A DNA stretch of 64,000 bases, taken from Mytilisepta virgata (lineage: Eukaryota > Mollusca > Bivalvia > Mytilida > Mytilidae). The stretch covers positions 81,303,539 to 81,367,538 of the forward strand of contig CM051519.1 of assembly GCA_028015205.1 (NCBI GenBank), read 5' to 3'. The notes under the pieces are model-generated. The model ran no database searches and had not been told where the DNA came from. It was given only the letters and a program-made list of their open reading frames with translations. The position numbers and the translations under genes were made by a program. Positions 1 to 11,200 of the stretch are shown here, one piece after another (positions within the stretch are counted from its first letter, which is position 1; each line of letters begins with the position of its first letter).

Positions 1-324
1 TTTACATAACTAATCAAAGAAAATGAAATAGATTGTTGTATCTCATCGTGTAACGCTTAAAATATACTTGCTATTTCAAGCAAATGGTGTTAAAAAATTA
101 ACAAATGGAGAAGAAGTTCATGACAATTAAAATAAACATCCCCATCATCAATGGAAACCATTTCTGTCTTCTGAATTATAAAGGAAACTTCACTATGTTT
201 GAAGTTTGAAATAAAAATATTTCAAATGTAAGATAAGTATGAAATGATTCATAAAATACTAGCGAAAAATTCTTTGTTTACAGTCATGCAAAGGCTACAT
301 TTTTATTTATTGTTTATTTTTCAG

Positions 325-1089
325 TGGAAATGGCATCCGGCATTTTTCTTGACAATACGTATTGCGATGGCAGCGTATGCTTTAGGAGCACTTATTGCGG
401 TTTGTGTGATGGCCAGAGGCGAGTACCATTTCATAATGGTTTATCTAACCATCTGGACCTTCATTTTTCTAACAATTCACTTATGCATGTCTGCCGCGAT
501 AGCCGTTCTTTACAAACCAAAGATTAAAAAGGCCAAATCAAAAATACATGGAATAGAAAATCCAGACTTTCAACCCGACGGGACCGGAAATGAAACATCG
601 AAAAAGAAAAATTCCACTGACAAAATAGAAGACGTAAAAAGTATTCCGTGGTTCCTGAAAATTTCCTGGGTCTTGGCGAACATCGTCCAGGTGTTTTCAA
701 TTGTGGTAACAGTGGTTTATTTTGGGTTTTTATTTCCCGATGCAAGAAACAGAGGATACTTGTTGAATGACCTAAATATGCATGCTGTCAACACAATTTT
801 TGTCGTCATCGATTTCAGCATAAGTGCCAGGCCAGTCCAAATTTTACATTTTGTCCATCCACTTATCTATGGATTGTTGTACGTTATTTTCAGTGTTATC
901 TACTGGACACAGGACCATGTGAACAATGTCATATATTCTGTTTTAGACTGGAACAGTCCTGGATTTGCTGTGGGACTAGTGGTCATCCTGGCTGTTGTTA
1001 TAATACCATTGTTTCAATTTGCATTTTTTAGTCTACAGCTGTTAAAGCTTAAAATTCATATAAAATTGTACGAAGAGTCATACTTTTAA
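325..1089 (+). CDS. Rolling-stone-like membrane protein, last coding exon (partial)
   Basis: This is the 3' exon of a multi-pass membrane protein resembling the Rolling stone (Rost) family, first described in Drosophila myoblast fusion; molluscs carry several members of unknown role. A TTTATTTTTCAG acceptor ends at 324, so the upstream ATG at 244 is probably intronic. The exon opens in phase 0 at W-K-W-H-P and encodes 254 residues to TAA at 1087-1089. Hydrophobic stretches suggest about six membrane segments, with a polar Lys/Asn/Asp-rich loop after the second. The best family mark is the stretch with ARPVQILHFVHPLIYG, followed by FSVIYW and then DWNSPG. The 5' exons lie outside the window. 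The family call is from remembered motif similarity and is fairly secure; the biochemical role is unknown. Confidence 0.75.
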   Translation, partial: WKWHPAFFLTIRIAMAAYALGALIAVCVMARGEYHFIMVYLTIWTFIFLTIHLCMSAAIAVLYKPKIKKAKSKIHGIENPDFQPDGTGNETSKKKNSTDKIEDVKSIPWFLKISWVLANIVQVFSIVVTVVYFGFLFPDARNRGYLLNDLNMHAVNTIFVVIDFSISARPVQILHFVHPLIYGLLYVIFSVIYWTQDHVNNVIYSVLDWNSPGFAVGLVVILAVVIIPLFQFAFFSLQLLKLKIHIKLYEESYF

Positions 1090-1136
1090 TTCATACTTCT
1101 TTCTATTTATTTATATGTTTTATTGCTATAAATCCA

Positions 1137-1157
1137 AATAAAAGAAAAAGCAATAAA
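1137..1157 (+). promoter_or_regulatory. Candidate poly(A) signals of the Rolling-stone-like gene
   Basis: Two AATAAA hexamers (1137-1142 and 1152-1157) lie 48-63 bases after the stop codon at 1089, a normal position for a short 3' UTR. Confidence 0.55.
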
Positions 1158-2128
1158 AATACATACCAACTCGTAGTAAAGTATTAGAAGCATTCTGAAA
1201 TTGAGTAATGTATGTGGAATGCAATGTCTCCCAACGCATATTAGAACATGTAGTTATTTAGAGCTCAATATTAAACTGTTCATAATGTAAAGTAGTCGTA
1301 ATATATCATCTCAGGAAACTTGCTTTTCTGAGGAATTTTTATATACTATTCAACGGACAAGTTTTATCGTTTTGTGACACAATAAAATATGGGTGGTTTT
1401 GACCTTATTTCTAAACATGATTATATATAAGTAAATTTAAACTGAGATTCTGTGACACGGACGCAGACGACAGTTGACTTTTTATTGATAGATCTATGAA
1501 GATAAATGATACTATACATCAAAGGACAGGCGGAATCTGAGTAAAATCATGTGTTTTACATTGTTTAAAACTATTTAAGACCTAAGAATAAATTATCTTT
1601 TAGGCGGAGTTTTAAATAGAATTTACTCTATATAAGAATGAAAAGAAATATTTTTTTTAGAAACAGCAACCCGAAATCATGAAAAAGTCAAAATACGGAC
1701 AATATGCAGTTTACATTGAGATGTAACAAGCAATTGGATTGGGCGGCCAACCCAACTTGACTTACTTTTAAAAAAAATTGTTAAACCGATAATAATTCTA
1801 TGATCTTTTTGTTTTCTTCTTATCCTTTTTCACACACCACTTCATGAAAACATATATAATGCCTCAAACCAGGCTAAATTGTGTAACCTCTTAAAATCAG
1901 TTGAAACGTCCCTAAAATCACTTTAGTTAACTGTTGAAAGGGTTAAAAAAACTTTGCGTGATTAACATTCTTCTTCAGAAATAACCCATGCAATTCTAAA
2001 CCAGTTAAAAAAAACCCAAAAGAACAACACAATTTTTTCTATCTTGAATGTGGCTATAAGGTCTTCAATTGCCTGTTTCACACATATAATTGGGGCTACA
2101 GTGGCAATGGGAGGACGGGTGTGGGGGT

Positions 2129-2148
2129 GGGGGGGGGGGGGGGGGGGG
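2129..2148 (+). repeat. Poly(G) tract
   Basis: Twenty consecutive G residues with further GGGG and GTGG runs on both sides. Such DNA could form a G-quadruplex, but simple slippage is enough to explain it. The exact length is unreliable in sequencing. Confidence 0.8.
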
Positions 2149-2840
2149 TGGTTGTGGTGGGGGCATCTATTATGTTGTGCGTAACAATTAATCAGTACTA
2201 GTTTTATTTATCCTTTTACGTCCTTTTGTGAATATGTTGGGTCTGCTTTAAAGCTTAATTAATCTGTTCTTACTAAACGACGCGCGCCTTTTTTGTTCGT
2301 TTGCCAAAAAAATTGAGTACATATCAATGCTTTGCATCAGCAAAAACACATTTTCAAATCTTAAATTAAAACTGAAGAATTCGTGATTTGGAAAACACAA
2401 TTATGTACCATTTCAACTTTGCAGTGTCATTGATTCCTCCATCATAAATGATAAGAATCATATGCTATGTTCTTCCTTGATTTCAAATGTGTTTCTATTT
2501 ATAATTTTACCCGAAGTCATTGAAAACTAATTAAATGTTAGAACTAACAACTTGTTAAAATAAATAATGACGTCTCTTTATTGAAATATTTATATTTCTT
2601 AAAAACATTCTGCAAATGCGCACGTAGATGCATTTTCTTTTAATTACACATGTGTCCTGTATTTGTCTATTCTGTTGCATTCAAATGAGTATGTCTTGCC
2701 ATTGAATTTTGATTGGACTTGTCGCTTTGGTATTATTTTGCCGATGTTTAGGAGGTCCAGGAATCCAAGTAAACCATGAATTGGTATATTTCGGTCTCTA
2801 TTCTGTGCATAGGGACTTGCTAAAGGTGATATCAAACAAC

Positions 2841-2897
2841 CGATTTCTGATCAATGGAAACCACGGAAAAACCGTGGTTCCCATTGCTCAGAAATCG
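2841..2897. repeat. Near-perfect hairpin (26-bp stem, 5-nt loop)
   Basis: The left arm 2841-2866 and the right arm 2872-2897 pair at 24 of 26 positions around an AAAAA loop. The arms begin and end with CGATTTCTGA and its complement and meet at CCACGG/CCGTGG. It lies beyond the candidate poly(A) sites of the Kelch gene. The size is compatible with a small foldback transposon remnant or a pre-miRNA-like stem; the sequence alone cannot decide. Confidence 0.75.
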
Positions 2898-3220
2898 AAT
2901 GATTGTCGAGCCCATGTGCACTGGGCTTCAATGAACTAGATATATAACGTTAATCGCAAATTAAAAAATATGTTAAACTTGGGTAAACACAGCACAATTC
3001 AGAGATTGATAAAAGATATAACATGTTAAAATTGCAAATGTTTTGGCCGATGAAAAAGCAGGAAGTGTACAGTACTGATTATAATTATGCCGGCATCATT
3101 CAATAGAAGCATATAAAATGTTTTTATTCAGAATTCGAAATAAAAATTGGAACAATAATTTCTCAAAATCAAAATTTATACAAGGCAAAGTCTAGTAAAT
3201 GGGCCAGTTGCAAAATAATT

Positions 3221-3259
3221 TTTATTTAGGTATACTTTACTTAACAAACATACTTTATT
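3221..3259 (-). promoter_or_regulatory. Candidate poly(A) signals of the Kelch gene
   Basis: Minus-strand AATAAA hexamers (TTTATT on the plus strand) occur at 3254-3259 and 3221-3226, 60-98 bases past the stop codon at 3319-3321. Confidence 0.5.
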
Positions 3260-3318
3260 GGTTAATTTCGGCTTCTAACATAGTTTATAATATTGCATTG
3301 TGATTGTTTTTTTATATT

Positions 3319-3485
3319 TTATTCTCCGGCATCGCCTTGAAAAGTACAACAGGAAAGTCCCAAACCCGGATATGCTAACGGTGCACACTCTGACATCGTG
3401 TGAGTTTCTGTATCCAGACATTCAACTTCCGCCAAAACACTTCCTTCTTGCGAACTAACTCCACCAACAATATAAATCTTTGATC
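3319..3485 (-). CDS. Kelch gene exon 7 (C terminus)
   Basis: Joins exon 6 in phase 1, giving G-S-K-I-Y-I-V-G-G, and closes the last blade with LGLSCCTF, ending GDAGE and TAA at 3321-3319. The acceptor is CTGTTTGAAG. Confidence 0.88.
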
Positions 3486-6400
3486 CTTCAAACAGAATAT
3501 ATAAACAATATGTATAAATAGCAAAAAATTATGCAAAAAAAAAAAAAAAAAAAAATTGATCTACCAGCGGCTCGCTCTCTGGATACTTAATGGGGTCAAG
3601 TGACACAATATTCTGGGATAACGCCATATTCATTTCTCCTCTCCCACCATCTAGTTACTAATATTCATTTCTGGAAACTATGTTTGAAAAGCCTGCCAGT
3701 TTGACAAGAAAATTTTCAGTAGTCTGAGATTTATCTGACGTTCCCGACACCGTCAATTATAAAAAGATCGTTTGATGCCCCACTAATCGGAATAAATAAT
3801 TTTTGATAAATTTAGAAATTTTTAATGGACACAACTGGGCTTGACAATCAATTACACTGAGACAGAGGATCATCTGAGATTTATATCTTCCAAATATTGT
3901 TGAAAACAAACCAGTCACAAAACGGTTTTTAATTAATCGTTTGCTTAATTTCCCATCATTACCATCTTTGCTACCACGTGTAAAATTCGTATATAATTCT
4001 AAAAAAACACCGTCCTCAATAACCTAGAGAGTAAGATAAAAAATTAATTATGACCGGAAATTTTTTTGAAACACTGTGGACGTAAAAATTACGATCATGT
4101 ATCAAGACCAAAATGAAATGCGCAACGTAATCACCTTTATAAATTTACTGTATTTCTTCAATATCTATTTTTTACCACCTTTAAAAAGCATCTTAAGATG
4201 GTATTTATTCTAAATATTAGTAGTATGGATGAGCCATCATAAGAAAAAATTGTGATTGGTTCAAATGTAAAAGTTTAAATATTAGGTCTGCATGAATTCT
4301 GCAACTCCTTAGAAGATAGTTTATCCATTTGTTTTAGTTAGCACTAAGATTTTTTATATTATGACAAGAAGTAAGTATACTTTAAATACGGAAAAGAGTT
4401 TTCATGTTTTAGTCAATGTGATTTTTTTTTCAGTTTCATCTTAATATAAACTGCGCTTTGAATTAATTGTGGTCTCGGGCGATGTTTAGAAGTAGGAATT
4501 GAACTCCAAGTATAAAATCAAACGGCAATACAATCAACAAAATTTTCATGCTATTATATTCTTCATTCTAATATGGGCTGCTGAAAACGTCATTGAAACA
4601 AACCCGTGGTAAAAGTTACATTCTAATATGACCTGCTTCAAACGCTTTCAGTCTACATCCGCGGTAAAATATGGATATATTGGTTCCAACGTCACAGACG
4701 TCAGACAGCTTGTTTGGCAACGTACTACTAAAGTTTCCCACAAGCTTTTACGACGTCATAGTATAACTTGCGTTGTGTAATGCATCTTCATGTCTGAATA
4801 CCTATGTTGCAGCGTTTCAAAATGTCGTAGAAACTGTCCCATTAGAATAGAAATAATTCACGGTGCCTTGAAAATATCCTGACTTTACTGTCACTCGTGG
4901 AAAAATATTTGACACAAGGGGCCTACCAGGATATTTTGAAGCCACCGTGAATTATTTCTCAAATAAATCACGACGCATGAAGTGACGACGTCACAATATG
5001 TTTCCAACGCAAAAAAGTCATATTTTGTTCCATGGCGTCGGTAATTGAAGACGTTTTTCGATGTTTTACAACGGCGTGGCCATATTTCTGTGAGTTTTAC
5101 CGCTCGCTCCGCTGCTCTAAGCTCGGGATAAACATTCGACAGAAATATGGCGCATCCGTGGTAACACCATGAATTATTTCTTAATTTACCTATAGCAGTT
5201 GCACCAGCGTCGTGCCTCGGAACCATCATATCTGCAACTTTCTCCCAAATATCGTGTTCCTCATTATAACGGAAAACGCTAGACAAACTTGTCACAGCAG
5301 ACGACATTTCAGCCATTTCTGATCCACCAATCAAATACAAAGAATCTCGGGCAACAACCAAATTGGAATGACAGCAAGGAGATGGTAATGGATGCTTCAG
5401 AGTCCAACTGAAATAAACAAAATCAATTATACCCAAATTTGACCGATTTTCACTCTCTTTTTAATTAATTACACCAAAGCCCATTTATAATATATATTGA
5501 CTTATCTTGAAATCTCTTGAATGATATCTTAAACTTAAAATGTTCATTCGGTAAACTACATTTTTATTAATCGCTGCCATAAACAAGTGACATTTTGGGT
5601 TTTGTAAAGTTATCTTGTGATAATAACCTTATAAATTGTTGAAATGGTTCTTGATAAATGTTAGTATGCGAATCTTGAAGTAAATGCTTTTCACAACAAT
5701 AGCATTAAGTACTGAACTAATAAATCACACAAGTATCTGCCATAAAACACTATTACACTGATGATGAATTTTTCCGATGGTGTAATTACCACAAAAGTAT
5801 CTCGAAAGCTGTTGATTCTATTTTGAATATGTGCCATACTGAAAATTAATGAGATCTTCAGCTTATCAAACCAAGTCAAATACTTTTCAGACGTTCATAA
5901 GATGTGTCAGTCACATTGATTATGTTAACTTGAACTATTTTCTTTCTTTTTTTCGTAGATTTAAAAAAAAAGAAGATTTTCGGTAAATTCTTTTCTGGGA
6001 AAAATATCAAAACGCCAATTGGATCTGTAATGTGGTAAATCTTTTTTAAAGATTTTGAGAAAAAATACGTAGCTGAATTTCCTATGGAATAAAAAAAGCG
6101 AAAATTCACACAAAGAAAGACTCTGAATGTAATAGCGAGCGCAGCGAGCGCTATGGGAGCATATGGGTCGTTTAGAAATGTCTTTGTTTAACGGGGACAG
6201 CCATTATGCAATCCGAAGTGAATTTAGTTGTTAAAGTATTGTGCTACATACTAAGGCTAGAAAAAGTTCCGTTCGCCGGAAACGGAAATAAGTAAAGTAA
6301 GGGAAATAACTTGCTTCAAATTATAATTTTAGAATCAAAATCGAGATACCAGAAATTAGTTTCTGGAAAGGGCTACTCATGTGCTCGCATCATTGGGCAC

Positions 6401-8202
6401 GCTAACAGCATATTATTTAGGATCGAAGAACTCTCCCTTTTCTTTCAGTAAATACTAAATGGTTGCCCCTTAAAAACCACCAGACACATTCGTAATAACA
6501 TTTAGGATGTGCATTATAATCAAATTCTTTGAAGTCGTTGCTTATCATATACTCAATACTTCTTACTAAAATGCATTAAAAACAAGTGTTCTTCTTCCTG
6601 ATATTTTTGACGCACACAACGATAAATGACTAATTGTTCACCAATATATACTCTCTCAAAAAAGAAACGCAACATCAGATTATCTTTTTGAAATATTATT
6701 TTTCCGGACAAATAACCAATAAATATCAAAATATATGTACACATGATCATAATTACACCTTCATAAAAAGTTTCCAGGTACAATCATTTAAATTCATCCA
6801 CCCGTAAACGACTTTGGTCGCAATCTGGGACACCCTACGATTTACGCATTGCCAAAAACTGGGTCGACTTTCACGTGCAAATCATGGGTTATTTTTTAGC
6901 TCAGTCAGTCGGTATAAAAACCCGGTATTTCTTTTCATGAATGCATTCGTAAAATAAAATTCTGATGAGGTGACGCTATGCCAAGGTTAGACGCTGCTAC
7001 CCGGAATATCGCTATCGGACGACTAGAGGCCGGAGAATCACAGAATGCTGTTGCTGTAACGTACAATGTTCATCGTAGCACAATTTCACGCCTTTGGGGA
7101 CGCTACCTGCAGCTTGGTACTACGACAGATCGGCCACGTTCAGGGCGCCCGCGTGTTACAACCAGGGCGCAAGATCGTTACATCAGACTTTTCCATCTGC
7201 GGAATAGGACTATTGCTGCAACAGAAACAGCTGTAAACGTCCCTGGGTTGCGCCGTATATCAGCACAGACAGTACGCAATCGGTTACGTTCTCATGGATT
7301 GAGGGCAAGAAGACCTTACTTTGGAGCAACACTGAGACGCCAACACCGCCGAGCGAGGGTTAGATGGTGTACTACAGTTCGCGCATGGAATTTACAGAAC
7401 TGGAGAAGAGTATGGTTCAGCGATGAGTCACGTTTTCAACTGGAAAAGCGAGATGGTCGCATACGTGTGTATAGGCGCCGAAACGAACGTTTTGCGCAAA
7501 ACTGTGTTGTGGAGAGAGACAATTTTGGCGGAGGCAGTGTTATGATGTGGGCCGCTATTTCTTATGCCAGAAACACACAGCTGATACATATCCAAGGCAA
7601 TCTGAACGCTGTTAGGTATAGAGACGAAATTTTACGACCTCATTTATTGCCCGTAATTGACATTCGGAGAGAAATTTTTCAGCACGACAATGCCCGACCA
7701 CATACAGCACGTGTAACAGTAGACTTTTTAGAACAACAGAATGTCAATGTGATCCGTTGGCCGTCACGATCACCCGATCTTAATCCAATTGAACATTTGT
7801 GGGATGAAGTGGATCGGCGCGTGCGCCAACGACAACCACAACAATTACAGCAGGCACTTCAGTTTGAGTGGCAAAGGATACCGCGTGTTCGAACTCAGCG
7901 TTTAATTCAATCTATGCCAAGAAGAGTCGGGGCTGTGTTACAAGCAAATGGTGGACATACCAGATATTGACAATTTATGAGTGATTTATTGACAATATGT
8001 GACAAACTGTGATATTCCAAGGTAAAAGAACTCATGAACAAGAAGTGTGCCAATTTTTGCATTCCTGTGTAAATTATTTATATCATAAATTATGAAAATA
8101 ATATATGAAGTAAATTTCCTATTTTCTGTATGTTGCGTTTCTTTTTTGAGAGAGTATATATCAAATGTAAAGATTAACCTAGAAAATGATGACCGTTTTA
8201 TC

Positions 8203-8233
<31 letters not shown>

Positions 8234-11200
8234 TCATAGAGGTCTAAGCAAATATTTAAACATAGTAAATATTATGTAATTTTCAAAAGTGCTTCACATA
8301 GGCACGGATATAGGTGTTTATTTTTAAACTCGTTTATTCGGAAAGAATTTTTAACATTAAAACATTTATTAAAAACAAAGGTCTTTATATAAATAATTAC
8401 AGTACTTGTTTGTGTCATTGAAAGTCGTAACTTTAATTGGAAGAAGCTAGTGACGTGGTTCTGAAAGGTGATGTTTTATAATCCAATAAAAGTCAAATCT
8501 TGTTCAGCACGTTGTTCCATGGCGACGATAAGGAGTAATATTTCATGACAATACGGAGAATATTCTAAACCTGCATTCAATGTGTTACTTGTAACAGATA
8601 AATGTAATGATAAGAATTGAATGCATCATTTTGGTAGTTTTGTAGGGTTGTAAAAGCCTTGACCGGGCGCACATTTTTTTTCATATACAGCGCTCTGTGC
8701 TTCGAATTAAACTACAAAAACGAAGCATTTAATTCTTAAACTAACAGTCTCTGACAGAAGTTACAAATTTATCCAATTATTTTTTAAGAAACCTAATTAC
8801 TAAAAACCTTTCTTTTAAAAATGCATAAATAGCAATCTTGCAAAAATTTATTCTAAAAAGAAGCTTTTCAGGGGAGATAATTAGCGGATAATTTTACTAA
8901 TGAAATGTAAAGGAATTTTTTTTATTGAAATAGCAAGACAAAATGAACGGTGACCCCAACTGTTCTTTTAAGAATATGAAAGCATGTCAGATAAGTGTTC
9001 TTTTCTCAATTTTACAAAGAATTCTCTGTGGCAGTTTTTTTTTATTGTACGAGAAATTTGGATTTTCCCTACATAATCTGTATAAAATTTACCAACATTA
9101 AGACTCAATTATCTCAAAATCAAGAATGGTGACCTATGTTTTTTAAATTGAAATATCAAAGTATATCCATCCAACATCCTCCCTGGAAAAAATTAAGAAA
9201 ATCTATCTGCTAAAAATATCAGTATTGATCTACCTTAATAAAAATTTCTCTCCCAGCCAGACAAATATGTATATATTATCTGCATTTTGACAGCTAGATA
9301 TCGTAAAATATCATCCCGTGAGCCAGAATATGAAGCTTGGGACGAGTGAGCGTAGCGAACGAGTCCCAAATCTTCATATTCTGTCGAACGGGGTGATATT
9401 TTACCATATCTAGCTGTCAAAATGCAGATAATATTTTTATCATCTTAATTACTTATCTGAAACGTAAATATTTGTAAACGTTCTGAATTCTCCCAAATTT
9501 TCGCGGGAAAAGTATGGATTCTTCATCGCAACGACAAGTTTTCCGTAACGTTGTTTACCATACCAATAAGTATATATTTCCTGAATGTTCGTGTAAAATA
9601 TCTTATAAACGATATAAAAACCGACAATAAGGTGTATTTTCATGTTTAAAAAAAAACAAAATCAGTCTGGAAATCTTTGTTCATGATTTTCCGGGAAACT
9701 AAAGCACCCGCTTTCAAACTTGCAACCTCGTTGACGTCTTAGTCCGTCTCCATTCGCGAAACAACTTCTGACTAAAATATGCGCAAGGTAAAATAATCAC
9801 TCAAATTTAACCAAGGAGACGACATATTTAAACAACATTTAGTCGTTTTTGTACTAATTCAGGCGAAAATATGGACATATAAAAATAAAGCGTACGTTTA
9901 AAAATTTGATTTAATCGCAAATAACGAAATGCAATGGAAAGAGCGGAAAGAAGTCCCAGCAGACATTATCAGCATCGAGGAAAGACACATTTTGTTGATG
10001 TCACTTTTAGAAATTTCTTCATCATTCATTTAAATAAAACGCCATAATTTAAAAAAGGAACACCAAATCTTGATATATTTATTAATATTTTCCAATTTTG
10101 AAAGCTATTTAATAAGTTCTAAGCTGCCAAACAAACGTTGGGAGAATTTGTTGATAAGTCCTGCTGACTGTTGATAACTCCTGCTCAACGCACGAGCTTG
10201 TTGATACGAATTTTTCGGAGCTGCTCAACAAGCTGATAGAATCACAGGGAAGAATGATAAAATCCCCTCTATAAATTTACTTAATTTCCTTCGTATTTAT
10301 TTTCTGTCCCTTATACAACAGCATAGAGAATGGAAACGGGGAATGTGTCAAAGAGACAACAACCCGACCAAAGAGCAGAAAAAAAAAACCGAATGCTAAC
10401 AATGGATCTTCAACGCAGCGAGAAAATCCCGCAACCGGAGGCGGGCTTCAACTGCCCCCTAAACAATAATGCATACTAGTTCAGCGAATGGATGCCACAC
10501 TAAACTCCGAAAACATTGTTAACTGGTTTCGTTCTAAGTTTATAATGTTCAAAATTGATGTTTTAAAAATTTTGAATGAGCTGTTATTAGTACAGGTGGT
10601 GATTTGGTCAGATGGAAAAGGGTCAATATTTAGGTTGTCGTCTGCTGTCTTCAAGAAACGGGGAATGTGTCAAAGAGACAACAACCCGACCAAAAAGCAG
10701 AAAAAAAGTCGAATGCTAACAATGGATCTTCAACGCAGCGAGAACTTATTGCCAATATTTTAAGTTAGCACTGATGATTTTTTTTAATTTTGATATTATG
10801 ATTGGAAGTAAGTATACTTTGCACTTGACAAGTTTTTTTCAAGTTTGAGCCGGTGCGATTATTTTTATTCAATTTTATTTTAAAATGAAAATGCACTATG
10901 AATAAATTGTGGTCTACGACCTGATATTTGGTGTAATTAAACAGATTTATCCTGCAACTAGCCCATTTAGCATTAGAAAAATAGAGGGTGTCGAATATTT
11001 TTTTTCGATATTCGTCCTGCAAGCGAATATTATCTCCTGGTACCTTTGTATTCGCTTGCAATGAAATTGTGTATGGTATGCTGGTTCACGGTTTTATCAC
11101 GTCATGTTACCCCTAGATTATGCGCCAAAAATAGGCTTCTGAAAATAGGCAAGAAATATGCCATTTTCATGAAAAGATAACCATTTATAAATGCAGGATA

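Larger units (their letters stand above)
1160..3200. other. Intergenic AT-rich stretch, no gene seen
   Basis: No ORF with recognisable protein character lies between the Rolling-stone-like gene and the 3' end of the convergent Kelch gene. The stretch holds a run of 20 G (2129-2148) inside a G/T-rich patch, and a strong hairpin (2841-2897, listed separately). Confidence 0.6.
6644..8161 (+). mobile_element. Tc1/mariner (DD34E) DNA transposon, apparently intact
   Basis: A 1.52-kb element in Kelch intron 5, antisense to that gene. The 32-bp terminal inverted repeats 6644-6675 and 8130-8161 match perfectly as read (the core includes ACTCTCTCAAAAAAGAAACG). The ends are TA-rich, so the TA target duplication cannot be separated from the termini. 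It contains one full-length transposase gene. Identical termini and an open frame suggest recent insertion. Confidence 0.93.

Noticed and set aside
244..324. ATG and 27 codons upstream of the Rolling-stone-like exon
   Set aside because: A pyrimidine-rich tract and CAG acceptor end at 324, and the upstream residues do not look like the family; more likely intron.
2709..2939. 76-aa ORF with hydrophobic start
   Set aside because: Covers the hairpin at 2841-2897, no signal peptide logic, no splice context or homology recognised.
7986..8237. 83-aa ORF with poly-Phe
   Set aside because: Created by the poly(A) tract beside the transposon.
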